A stretch of DNA of 51,015 nucleotides, taken from contig DASQDR010000049.1 in the NCBI GenBank assembly GCA_035634055.1, positions 1-51,015 of the forward strand, given 5' to 3'. Under the pieces are notes generated by a model. It was given only the letters and a program-made list of their open reading frames with translations. It was not told the origin of the DNA and ran no database searches. This stretch comes from JAICTV01 sp035634055 (GTDB taxonomy: Bacteria; Planctomycetota; Phycisphaerae; Tepidisphaerales; Tepidisphaeraceae). Positions 8,022-17,340 of the stretch are shown piece after piece. Every line of letters begins with the position of its first letter. Position 1 is the stretch's first letter. The position numbers and the translations under genes were made by a program.

Positions 8022-10490
8022 ATGACGCAGCCCGATCCTGATGCGCCCGCGACCGAACCACCGCAGCCGCCCGCCGACGACGCCGGTGAGAAGCTCGTGC
8101 TCAACTCCCCGGAGGAGGCTCGGACCGCGAAGGACTTCTTGCTCTGGGCGGGCGTGATCCTGCTGGCGGTGCTGTCGGCTTACTCGCCGGCGCTACACGG
8201 GCAGTTCGTCTGGGACGACGACCGCCACGTCGAGCAGAACCGCACGCTCCGCGACGCCGGCGGGCTGTGGAACATCTGGACCGGGCACTGGCGGCTGCTG
8301 CTGGGCGGCGAGGGCGAGCGCGGCCGGCCTTTCACGCCGCAGTACTACCCGCTCACGCACACGTCGTTCTGGCTCGAGTACCAGCTCACCGGCCAGCGCG
8401 CCGGCGAGATCAACCCGGTGGTGTTCCACGTCACCAACGGCGTGCTGCACGCGGCGGCGGCGATCCTGCTGTGGTTCCTGCTGCGCGAGCTGGCCGTGCC
8501 GGGGTCGTGGGTGATCGCCGCGATCTTCGCGTTGCACCCGATCCAGGTGGAGTCCGTCGCGTGGATCAGCGAGCGCAAGAACGTGTTGAGCGGCGCGTTC
8601 TTCGTCGCGTCTCTGCTGGCATACGTGAAAGCGGGAAGATCGCGTTTCGGGTTTCGTGTTTCGGGTTTTGGGGAAAGGCTGGGACCCGCGGCCGCGCCTT
8701 CTTCACCCGACACCCGATCCCCGACACCCGAAACCCGATCCTGGCTTTACTGGCTCGCCCTGGTCCTGTTCCTGTGCGCAGTCCTCAGCAAGACCGTCGC
8801 GTGCGCGATGCCGGCCGTGGTGCTGGTGTTGATCTGGTGGAAGCGGGGGACGCTGCGCGGGCGGGACGTGCTGCCGCTGGTGCCGTTCTTCGTCATCGGG
8901 CTTGTGATGGCCGCGATGACCGGCTGGGTGGAGCGGAACTTCGTCGGCGCGCGCGGCCCGGAGTGGGACCTGTCGGTCGCACAGCGCGTGCTGATCGCCG
9001 GGCGGGCGGCGTGGTTCTACGTCGGGAAGATCCTCTGGCCCGTCGGGCTGACGTTCATGTACCCGCGGTGGAACGTCGACCCGCGCCAGCTCTGGCAGTG
9101 GGCGTTCCCGCTGCTGGCGGCGGCGGTGCCGGTGGCGCTGCTGGCGCTGCGCAACCGCATCGGCCGCGGGCCGCTCGCGGCGGTGCTGATCTACCTGGGC
9201 GTGCTCGTGCCGGCCATGGGGTTCGTCAACATCTACCCCATGCGGTATTCCTTCGTCGCCAACCACTTCCAGTACCACGCCGGACCGGCGCTGATGGCGC
9301 TGGTGGTGGCAACGGCCGCGATCTTGCTGCGCCGGATCGGCGGCGAGACGGCAAGCGGTGATACGCGCGCAGCGACCGGGCTGCCCACGTCGTCCGAACC
9401 GTCCGCTGCGCCCGCCCCCGGCTCGTCCGTTCCCTCGGCATCCGCGCCCTCCGCCGTCCCTTACGTCCTGGCGGGGGCGGTGCTGGCGGCACTCACCGTC
9501 GGCACCGCGCTGCACGCGCGCACCTTCGCCAGCCAGGTGTCGCTTTGGGCGGACGTGGTGCGGAAGAACCCGTCTTCGTGGATGGCGCGGAACAACTACG
9601 GCACCGCGCTGCTCGGCGCGTCGCAACTGCTCGGGCCGGACCAGGCGGAGCAGGCAAACCAGATGCTCGACGACGCCGCCGCGCAGTTCGAGCAGGCGGT
9701 CACCATCCGACCCGAGCACGACCGCGCCTGGGCCAACTGGGGCCGGCTGCTGCTGCTGCGCGGCCGGCCGCAGGAGGCGCTGGCGAAGCTCGACCAATCG
9801 CTCGCGCTCCGCCCGGGCGGCATTGACGCGTTGATCGACCGCGGGCGGGCGCTGCTCGAACTGAGGCAACTGCCCGAGGCGAGGCAGGCGTTCGAGCAGG
9901 TGCTGGCCGCGTCGCGCGCGCAGCCGGTCGCGTCCGGGACGCTCGCGCTGGCGCACCAGTTCCTGTCGCGCATCGCGCGCCAGCAGGACGACGCGGCGGC
10001 GGCGCTGGACCACCTCGCCCGTGCCGTTCAGCTCGCGCCGCGCGACCCGGCCATCCAGTACGACTACGGCCGGCTGCTGATGGCGCAGGGAAGGCTGGAG
10101 GACGCGGCGGCCGCGCTGGCGGCGGCGATTCGCGTCCAGCCGGACAACCTGGACCCGCACATCGACCTGGCCTTGGTCTTCCTCAAGGTCGGCAACCATC
10201 GCGGCGCCTACACCCGCCTGGCGGAAATCGGCGTGCTGACCGAGCGGATGGGGCTGGAGCCGACGAAAGAGCAGGGCGAGCGCCTGCTCGCCGCCGGCCG
10301 GGTCTGGCGGCAGCAATTCGAGGCGTCCACCCGCCCCGCGGCGACGGGGCCGTCGCTCCCCACCGCCAGCACCGTCCCGAGCACGCAGCAGATGCGGGCC
10401 GAGCTCGATCGGCTGCTGCTTCACGAGCGGGCGGCAGCGACCGCCCCGGTAGCGACGACCGCGCCCGCCGGGAGGCCGCCGGCGCCGTAG
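8022..10490 (+). CDS. TMTC-like polytopic membrane protein with C-terminal TPR repeats
   Basis: 822 residues from ATG 8022. After a Pro-rich cytoplasmic tail come about ten membrane segments (from ILLAVLSAYSPAL near residue 45 to about residue 490), then TPR repeats (~500-740) and a low-complexity C-terminus. The first large loop has FVWDDDRHV, and further on HPIQVESVAWISERKNVLSG. Both are hallmarks of the TMTC/DUF1736 family, whose eukaryotic members are O-mannosyltransferases; bacterial members are presumed glycosyltransferases using a lipid-linked sugar donor (inference). Residues ~209-240 are an in-frame inverted heptamer array between two membrane segments, probably an insertion into a loop. 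The gene converges on trmL with 13 bases between the stops. Confidence 0.85.
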   Translation: MTQPDPDAPATEPPQPPADDAGEKLVLNSPEEARTAKDFLLWAGVILLAVLSAYSPALHGQFVWDDDRHVEQNRTLRDAGGLWNIWTGHWRLLLGGEGERGRPFTPQYYPLTHTSFWLEYQLTGQRAGEINPVVFHVTNGVLHAAAAILLWFLLRELAVPGSWVIAAIFALHPIQVESVAWISERKNVLSGAFFVASLLAYVKAGRSRFGFRVSGFGERLGPAAAPSSPDTRSPTPETRSWLYWLALVLFLCAVLSKTVACAMPAVVLVLIWWKRGTLRGRDVLPLVPFFVIGLVMAAMTGWVERNFVGARGPEWDLSVAQRVLIAGRAAWFYVGKILWPVGLTFMYPRWNVDPRQLWQWAFPLLAAAVPVALLALRNRIGRGPLAAVLIYLGVLVPAMGFVNIYPMRYSFVANHFQYHAGPALMALVVATAAILLRRIGGETASGDTRAATGLPTSSEPSAAPAPGSSVPSASAPSAVPYVLAGAVLAALTVGTALHARTFASQVSLWADVVRKNPSSWMARNNYGTALLGASQLLGPDQAEQANQMLDDAAAQFEQAVTIRPEHDRAWANWGRLLLLRGRPQEALAKLDQSLALRPGGIDALIDRGRALLELRQLPEARQAFEQVLAASRAQPVASGTLALAHQFLSRIARQQDDAAAALDHLARAVQLAPRDPAIQYDYGRLLMAQGRLEDAAAALAAAIRVQPDNLDPHIDLALVFLKVGNHRGAYTRLAEIGVLTERMGLEPTKEQGERLLAAGRVWRQQFEASTRPAATGPSLPTASTVPSTQQMRAELDRLLLHERAAATAPVATTAPAGRPPAP
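8646..8741. repeat. Heptamer inverted array inside a coding region
   Basis: Left arm TTCGGGT, TTCGTGT, TTCGGGT, TTTGGGG (8646-8673); right arm ACCCGAC, ACCCGAT, CCCCGAC, ACCCGAA, ACCCGAT (8705-8739). The right arm read on the other strand is a run of (A/T/G)TCGGGT-type heptamers, so the arms are complementary. The reading frame stays open and translates to a Phe/Gly/Arg-rich then Ser/Pro/Thr-rich loop of about 32 residues between two membrane segments. Confidence 0.9.
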
Positions 10491-10503
10491 CGGTGCAGCG
10501 AGG

Positions 10504-10989
10504 CTAGCCGGGCTGTCGCAGCCGCCTCAGCGCTTCGTAGAGCGCAATTCCCGCGGCGGTGGAGAGGTTGAGGCAGCGCTCGCCCGGCGCTTGCGGAATG
10601 CGCAGGTTGCGGGCGGGGGCGGCGTCGGTCATTGCGGCGGGGAGGCCTTGCGTCTCGTTGCCGAGGATCAGCCAGTCGCCGTCGCGGAAGTCGGCGTCCC
10701 AGAGCGAGACGGTCCCGTGGCTGGTGAGCATCCACGCGCGTTCGCGGCCGACGCGCGCGAGGAAACTTTCCACGTCATCGTGCAGCGTGAGCCGCAGGCG
10801 CGGCCAGTAGTCCATGGCGCTGCGGCGGAGCTTCTGGTCGCTGAGGATGAAGCCCAGCGGGCGGACGAGGTGCAGCTCGGTGCCGGTCGCGACGCACAGG
10901 CGGGCGATGTTCCCGGTGTTCGGCGCGATCTGCGGGCGAACCAGCGCGAGCTTCAGGCGGTGGGGAGCGAGGTCGAGCGGCGGGGACAT
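10504..10989 (-). CDS. trmL: tRNA (cytidine/uridine-34 2'-O)-methyltransferase TrmL
   Basis: 161 residues from ATG 10989, close to the usual 150-160 for TrmL. This SPOUT-class enzyme methylates the wobble base ribose of certain tRNA-Leu isoacceptors using S-adenosylmethionine (family knowledge). The three SPOUT motifs are visible: PQIAPNTGNIARLCVATG near residues 20-37, LILGNETQGLP near 110, and IPQAPGERCLNLSTAAGIAL in the C-terminal knot. I reject a 33-residue upstream extension because the family starts just before the first strand (KLALVRPQ). No strong Shine-Dalgarno is visible. It converges on the TMTC-like gene and lies downstream of the PrpA-like phosphatase on the same strand (111 bases). 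Confidence 0.92.
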   Translation of the reverse strand: MSPPLDLAPHRLKLALVRPQIAPNTGNIARLCVATGTELHLVRPLGFILSDQKLRRSAMDYWPRLRLTLHDDVESFLARVGRERAWMLTSHGTVSLWDADFRDGDWLILGNETQGLPAAMTDAAPARNLRIPQAPGERCLNLSTAAGIALYEALRRLRQPG

Positions 10990-11100
10990 GGGATGAGGAT
11001 AGACGATGAAGACGTGAGCGGTGACAGGGCGCAGGGCTGACCGGGTGATAACGCAGCAGGCGCGGCTCTTGCCGTCGTCCCTTGTCACCCCCTCATCCGG

Positions 11101-11898
11101 TTATCCAACCACCCTGCCCTCCGAGTCCACTTGAAGGAACGAGCCGGTCTCGTGGCAGACGGCGGTCAGCCGGCCGTGGGAGACAAGGGCGGCGGCGGTG
11201 TCGATCAGGACGATCTTCGGGCCCGTCACCGGGAGCAGCTCATCGCTTCCGAACTCCATGTAGCTGTCCACCGGCGTGTGGCCGAAGTAGCCGGTGCGGC
11301 GCCACGGCTTGTCGGCCTGCACTTCATCCAATCGGTAGCGGCCCCAGAGCAGGGCGTAGCGCGTTGGTTGCGACTGGGCGAGCCGTTGCTGCACGGGTGG
11401 CTTCTCGTCGCTGGCGTAGGCGTCCCACTTGGCGTGGGCGACGAACAGCTCGTCGCTCTCCAGCACCACCGGCAGGTTGCGCACGAACGCGCGGTGTGCC
11501 TCCGGCACGGCCGACACGACCTGCTCGAGGTGCGCCGGCGTCGGCTGACGCAGCGCGCGCTCCAGGTCCTCCTCCGGCACGCCGTAGCTGAGGAAGGTCT
11601 TGTCAAGCCCGTGCTGCATGAACCAGTGGAAGGCGGTCATCCGATAGTCCGGCCCCGCCTCGCCGCAGTAGCTCTGGGCGCTGAGGACGTGGTCGAACAC
11701 GTCGTCGTGGTTGCCGCGGACGAAGTGCGCCTGCGGGAGGTTGATCAGCAGGTCGATCACGCCGCGCGAGTCCGGGCCGCGGTTGACGTAGTCTCCAACG
11801 AACAGGAGCTGGCGCTGCGGGTCGGCCCGCTCGACGGCGCGCACGAGCGCGTCGAGCGGGCGGAGCATGCCGTGAATGTCGCCGATGACCCAGCGCAC
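11101..11898 (-). CDS. PrpA-type serine/threonine protein phosphatase (metallophosphoesterase)
   Basis: 265 residues, start GTG at 11898 with a Shine-Dalgarno-like TGAGGA seven to eight bases upstream. The metallophosphatase signature is complete: GDIHG (residues 6-10), GDYVNRGPDSRG (about 35-46), GNHD (about 62-65), with later histidines in VAHAKWDAY and FGHTPV. These ligate the two-metal centre that hydrolyses phosphate monoesters. Size and motifs fit cytoplasmic PrpA/PrpB- or bis(5'-nucleosyl)-tetraphosphatase-like enzymes; the substrate cannot be decided. It is divergent from the nuo operon, with an inverted array between them. Confidence 0.9.
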   Translation of the reverse strand: MRWVIGDIHGMLRPLDALVRAVERADPQRQLLFVGDYVNRGPDSRGVIDLLINLPQAHFVRGNHDDVFDHVLSAQSYCGEAGPDYRMTAFHWFMQHGLDKTFLSYGVPEEDLERALRQPTPAHLEQVVSAVPEAHRAFVRNLPVVLESDELFVAHAKWDAYASDEKPPVQQRLAQSQPTRYALLWGRYRLDEVQADKPWRRTGYFGHTPVDSYMEFGSDELLPVTGPKIVLIDTAAALVSHGRLTAVCHETGSFLQVDSEGRVVG

Positions 11899-12008
11899 GC
11901 GGAATCCTCACTGACGGAGCACGACCAGCATACACGGGAGGCCCGACCGTGCCCGCGCTGGTTGAACAGCAGGCGTCGCGGCCGTCGCGGGTGAGCTGGG
12001 GGGTTAGA

Positions 12009-12141
12009 CCGCGAAGTCACGAAGACGCGAAGAGATCGCGGAGACCTCGACACGCTTCAGCCATGGCACCGCCTGCGTGACGTGGATCAAGGTGCAACGA
12101 CTTCGTCACTTCGTGCCTTCGTGGTGCCTGCGTGGTTCAAC
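12009..12141. repeat. Inverted CACGAAG-type array
   Basis: Left arm (12009-12034) reads CGCGAAG-T-CACGAAG-ACGCGAAG. The right arm (12100-12141), read on the minus strand, is GTTGAACCACG..ACCACGAAG-GCACGAAG-TGACGAAG. The arms are imperfectly complementary around a ~65-base spacer. Units are 7-8 bases. It lies directly upstream of the nuoH promoter-like sequence. Confidence 0.85.
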
Positions 12142-12158
12142 ACCCACCCGGCGATTCC

Positions 12159-12188
12159 TTGACACCCTGATATCTGAGCCGCTACAAC
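12159..12188 (+). promoter_or_regulatory. Candidate sigma-70-type promoter of the nuo operon
   Basis: A perfect -35 hexamer TTGACA at 12159-12164, an 18-base spacer, and TACAAC (4 of 6 matches to TATAAT) at 12183-12188. The nuoH start codon is 45 bases downstream of the -10 box. No other candidate of similar quality was seen in this gap. Confidence 0.5.
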
Positions 12189-12232
12189 CGATCGCGCACT
12201 TCCCCGCGGGGGCGGGGTGGCACGGGCCCGCT

Positions 12233-13612
12233 ATGTCGCTGCCGATCCTGGCGCAATCCTCGCCAACGTTGTTCCAGAAGCTGGTGTTCCAGGAAGACCC
12301 CGGGCTCGGGGTGACGCTGCTCTACAGCGTCGTCATCTGCGCCACGGTCTTCGCCGGCATCGTCTCGCTGGTGGCGATGTTCTGCATCTGGTGGGAGCGG
12401 AAGGTGGCCGGGCACATGCAGAGCCGGCTGGGGCCCAACCGCGTCGGGCCGTTCGGGCTGCTCCAGTCGCTGGCCGACGGGATCAAGCTGCTGGTGAAGG
12501 AAGACCTGGTCCCCGGTCAGGCGGACGCGCTGCTGTTCCGCATCGCGCCCTATCTGGCGTTCGCCCCGGCGTTCGCCGCCTTCCTCGCCCTGCCGTTCGG
12601 GCCGGACCTGACCTTCGAGCCGCGGCTCAACGTCGGGCTGTTCTGGATCCTGGCGATGCTCTCGGTCGAGGTGATGGGCGTGATCCTCGCCGGCTGGGCC
12701 AGCAACAACAAGTGGTCGGTTTACGGCGCGATGCGCGAGGCGTGCCAGATGGTCAGCTATGAGATCCCGCTGGGGATCTCGATCATCGTCGGCGTGATGA
12801 CCGCCGGCACGCTGAACATGGTCGCCCTGGGGCACATCCAGGGGGGCGGGCTGCACACCTGGCTGATCTTCCGCAACCCGTTCGCGTTCATCGCCTTCTT
12901 CGTCTACTTCATCGCCAGCCTGGCCTCGAACAAGCGGGCGCCGTTCGACCTGCCGGAATCGGAATCGGAACTGGTGGCGGGCTTTCACACCGAGTACAGC
13001 GGGCTGCGCTGGTCGTTCTTCTTCTTCGCCGAGTACGGCGCGATGTTCGTCGTCGGCGGGATCCAGGCGGCGCTGTTCCTCGGGGCGTGGAACGATCCGT
13101 TCGGCATCATCGGCTCGTTCTACTGGCACTACTCGCGCCCGGAGCACTACAGCGTCGCAGCCCTGTTGCTGCTCAACCTGGTGGGGGCCGGGATCTTCAC
13201 TTCCAAGGCGCTGGCGATCATCTTCGTGCAGATGTGGCTGCGCTGGACGCTGCCGCGCCCGCGGATCGACCAGGTGCTCTACGCCTGCGTCAAAGTGCTG
13301 CTGCCGCTGTCGTGCGCGCTGCTGCTGGGCGGGGCGATCTGGCAGTGGCTGATCCCCGAGCGGCACGGCGTGCCGTGGCGCGACTACAACCCGTGGAACT
13401 TCGCCGCCTGGATCGAACGCGGCTTCGCCGGCGCGCTGGTGACGCAGGTGATCCTGGCACTGGTCGGGCTGGCGATGGTGACCTCGGTCGTCATGTGGGT
13501 CGGCTACGCCATCGCCAGCGGCCGGAACATCCGCCAACGCCTGACCGACCCGGCGGCGATCGACGAGCTGTCCGAGGGCGAGGAACTGCGGCTGGCGAAG
13601 GGGACGACGTAG
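12233..13612 (+). CDS. nuoH: NADH-quinone oxidoreductase subunit H (NuoH)
   Basis: 459 residues from ATG 12233; the start follows a G-rich stretch and avoids translating the upstream array. NuoH is the membrane-arm subunit that contacts the peripheral arm and lines the quinone chamber. Family signatures: IWWERKVAGHMQSRLGPNR with GPFGLLQSLADGIKLLVKED after it, MVSYEIPLG, and RAPFDLPESESELVAGF with HTEYSG. The usual length is about 330-430, and the excess lies in a loop around HYSRPEHYSVAALLLLN and in the C-terminal part. First gene of a cluster H-J-K-L-M-N. nuoI, normally between H and J, is absent: the 113-base H-J gap holds only a repeat. Confidence 0.95.
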   Translation: MSLPILAQSSPTLFQKLVFQEDPGLGVTLLYSVVICATVFAGIVSLVAMFCIWWERKVAGHMQSRLGPNRVGPFGLLQSLADGIKLLVKEDLVPGQADALLFRIAPYLAFAPAFAAFLALPFGPDLTFEPRLNVGLFWILAMLSVEVMGVILAGWASNNKWSVYGAMREACQMVSYEIPLGISIIVGVMTAGTLNMVALGHIQGGGLHTWLIFRNPFAFIAFFVYFIASLASNKRAPFDLPESESELVAGFHTEYSGLRWSFFFFAEYGAMFVVGGIQAALFLGAWNDPFGIIGSFYWHYSRPEHYSVAALLLLNLVGAGIFTSKALAIIFVQMWLRWTLPRPRIDQVLYACVKVLLPLSCALLLGGAIWQWLIPERHGVPWRDYNPWNFAAWIERGFAGALVTQVILALVGLAMVTSVVMWVGYAIASGRNIRQRLTDPAAIDELSEGEELRLAKGTT

Positions 13613-13615
13613 GGA

Positions 13616-13720
13616 AATGATGAATGATGAATGATGAAGGCGGAATGCTCGAGGCGGAGGATCACTTCAATGCGGCAGCGGCATCTCTTATTCATCCTTC
13701 ATCCTTCATTCTTCATCCTT
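13616..13720. repeat. Heptamer inverted array between nuoH and nuoJ
   Basis: Left arm: AATGATG x3 (13616-13636), then AAGGCGG, AATGCTC, GAGGCGG. Right arm: TTCATCC, TTCATCC, TTCATTC, TTCATCC (13691-13718). It fills the gap between nuoH (stop 13612) and nuoJ (start 13726). The right arm is the same unit as in the arrays at 7.9 and 31.9 kb, and it ends five to seven bases from the nuoJ ATG, leaving no room for a Shine-Dalgarno. Confidence 0.93.
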
Positions 13721-13725
13721 AACTA

Positions 13726-14358
13726 ATGCACTTTCCGCTCGCACAGATCGATGGCTCTGACGCCGCGGGGACGGTGACGGCGGTCCTGTTCTACCTGTTC
13801 GCGCTGATGACCGGCGGTTCGGCGCTGCTCGTGGTGGTGAGCCGGAACATCGTGCGCATGTCGGTGGCGCTGCTGTTCACGCTTACGGGCGTGGCCGGGC
13901 TGTACTTCCTGCTCAACGCGGAGTTCCTCGCGGCGGTGCAGATCGTCGTCTACGCCGGCGGGACGCTGATCCTGATCGTCTTCGGCGTGATGCTGACCAG
14001 CAAGAGCCCGTTCAGCCGGTTCGAGCCCAAGCTGGGCGAGGTGGTGACGGCGGTGTCGCTGGCGGCCATCGTGCTGTTCGCGCTGGTGCTGGGCGTGCTC
14101 AAGACGAGCTTCACCGGTGCCGCCGGAAATGGCGACGGCGGGGACGGCGCCGGCGGGCTGGTCGCTGAAGAGGGGGGCTACCCAGTGGACCGGCTCGGAC
14201 AGGTGCTGCTCGGCGACTACCTCGTCCCCTTCGAGGTCGTCAGCGTGCTGCTGCTCGCGGTCATGATCGGCGCCGCCTACCTCGCCAAGGGCCGGCGGCA
14301 CGAGGGTGAAGGCGCGGGTGAGGCGACGATGTCTCGCCAGGCGCGGGAGTGGAGCTAA
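13726..14358 (+). CDS. nuoJ: NADH-quinone oxidoreductase subunit J (NuoJ)
   Basis: 210 residues, ATG 13726. NuoJ is a five-helix membrane subunit whose third helix carries part of the proton path. The family pattern is visible: SALLVVVSRNIVRMSVALLF, then AEFLAAVQIVVYAGGTLILI followed by VFGVMLTSK. A Gly/Asp-rich loop (about residues 128-148) is longer than usual. There is no Shine-Dalgarno: the start directly follows the TTCATCC array. The next plausible in-frame start would cut into the first membrane helix, so this start stands. It overlaps or nearly abuts nuoK. Confidence 0.93.
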   Translation: MHFPLAQIDGSDAAGTVTAVLFYLFALMTGGSALLVVVSRNIVRMSVALLFTLTGVAGLYFLLNAEFLAAVQIVVYAGGTLILIVFGVMLTSKSPFSRFEPKLGEVVTAVSLAAIVLFALVLGVLKTSFTGAAGNGDGGDGAGGLVAEEGGYPVDRLGQVLLGDYLVPFEVVSVLLLAVMIGAAYLAKGRRHEGEGAGEATMSRQAREWS

Positions 14359-14366
14359 CCAATCGC

Positions 14367-14720
14367 ATGCACGTCATCGCCCTCAGCTTCGGCGTCATCG
14401 GCCTCCAGCACTACCTGTTGCTGGCGGCGCTGCTGTTCGTCTGCGGGCTGCTGACGATCCTGACCAAGCGCAACGCGATCGGCATCCTGATCGGCGTGGA
14501 GCTGATCCTCAACGCCGCCAACGTGAATTTGGTCGCCTTCAACCGCTTCGCCCACCCCGGCGGCCCCGGCGGGGCGATGCAGCTCGACGGGCAGGTCTTC
14601 GCCATCTTCGTCATCGTCCTCGCCGCCGCCGAGGCCGCCGTCGCCCTGGCAATCTTCCTGAACTTCTACAACAACTTCAGCAGCGTGGATGTCGAGAGGG
14701 CGCAGAACCTAAGGGGATGA
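14367..14720 (+). CDS. nuoK: NADH-quinone oxidoreductase subunit K (NuoK)
   Basis: 117 residues from ATG 14367. A GTG at 14349 in the same frame would overlap nuoJ by ten bases and add six residues; the ATG has GGAG twelve bases upstream and fits the family (about 100 residues) better. Three membrane helices are visible, with the conserved GIL-x-GVELILNAANVNLVAF segment carrying the membrane glutamate, and a third helix with the conserved AAAEAAVALAI. NuoK is part of the antiporter-like proton channel next to NuoJ and NuoN. A 231-base gap filled with an inverted array separates it from nuoL. Confidence 0.93.
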   Translation: MHVIALSFGVIGLQHYLLLAALLFVCGLLTILTKRNAIGILIGVELILNAANVNLVAFNRFAHPGGPGGAMQLDGQVFAIFVIVLAAAEAAVALAIFLNFYNNFSSVDVERAQNLRG

Positions 14721-14730
14721 GATGACGGAA

Positions 14731-14915
14731 GAGCGACGAAGCGACGAGCGGACGGAGCGACGAAGGGGAAGGCGCGGAGGGCGCGTGGTTTCCTTGCCTT
14801 ATTCCGCTTCCGCGCTCCCTCGCGTCGGGCCTGGCCGTCCCTCGTTCCCCTTCGCGCTCCGTCCCTCTCTTCTCTCCCCCCTCCGTCGCTTCGTCGCTCC
14901 GTCGCTTCGTCGCTC
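14731..14915. repeat. Octamer inverted array between nuoK and nuoL
   Basis: Left arm (14731-14769) is built of GAGCGACGAA/GCGACGAGC-like units. Right arm holds four octamers CGTCGCTT, CGTCGCTC, CGTCGCTT, CGTCGCTC (14884-14915). The arms are complementary, and a second nested pair (GAAGGGGAAGGCGCGGAGGG against CGTTCCCCTTCGCGCTCCG) lies inside. This is the only array with an 8-base unit. The following 36 bases to the nuoL ATG are pyrimidine-rich and lack a Shine-Dalgarno. Confidence 0.9.
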
Positions 14916-14951
14916 TCCTCTCCTCCCCCTCCCTCGCTCTCTTTGACTCCC

Positions 14952-17192
<2,241 letters not shown>

Positions 17193-17207
17193 GTGAGGGG
17201 AAGAATA

Positions 17208-17340
17208 AGTGGCTAGTGGTCAGTGGCTAGTGGTCAGTGAGGAAGCCGGAGGCGGTCAAGTGCGACTGGCTACTCCCAACAACTGGCAACTAACAACTGG
17301 CCCCTAGGAACTGGCAACTAGCAACTAACAACTGGCAACT
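17208..17340. repeat. Heptamer array between nuoL and nuoM, abutting the nuoM start codon
   Basis: Left arm: AGTGGCT, AGTGGTC, AGTGGCT, AGTGGTC, AGTGAGG (17208-17242). Right arm: AACTGGC, AACTAAC, AACTGGC, CCCTAGG, AACTGGC, AACTAGC, AACTAAC, AACTGGC, AACT (17281-17340). The last base touches the nuoM ATG. The arms are related by consistent substitutions (CC against AA) rather than being perfect complements. The right-arm unit and the AGTGAGGAAG end of the left arm recur at 26.4 kb. Confidence 0.93.

Larger units (their letters stand above)
11899..12232. other. Divergent intergenic region between prpA-like gene and nuo operon
   Basis: 334 bases without a gene. It contains the inverted CACGAAG-type array (12009-12141) and, just after it, a promoter-like sequence for nuoH (12159-12188), both listed separately. 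Frames crossing it translate repeats only. Confidence 0.6.
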
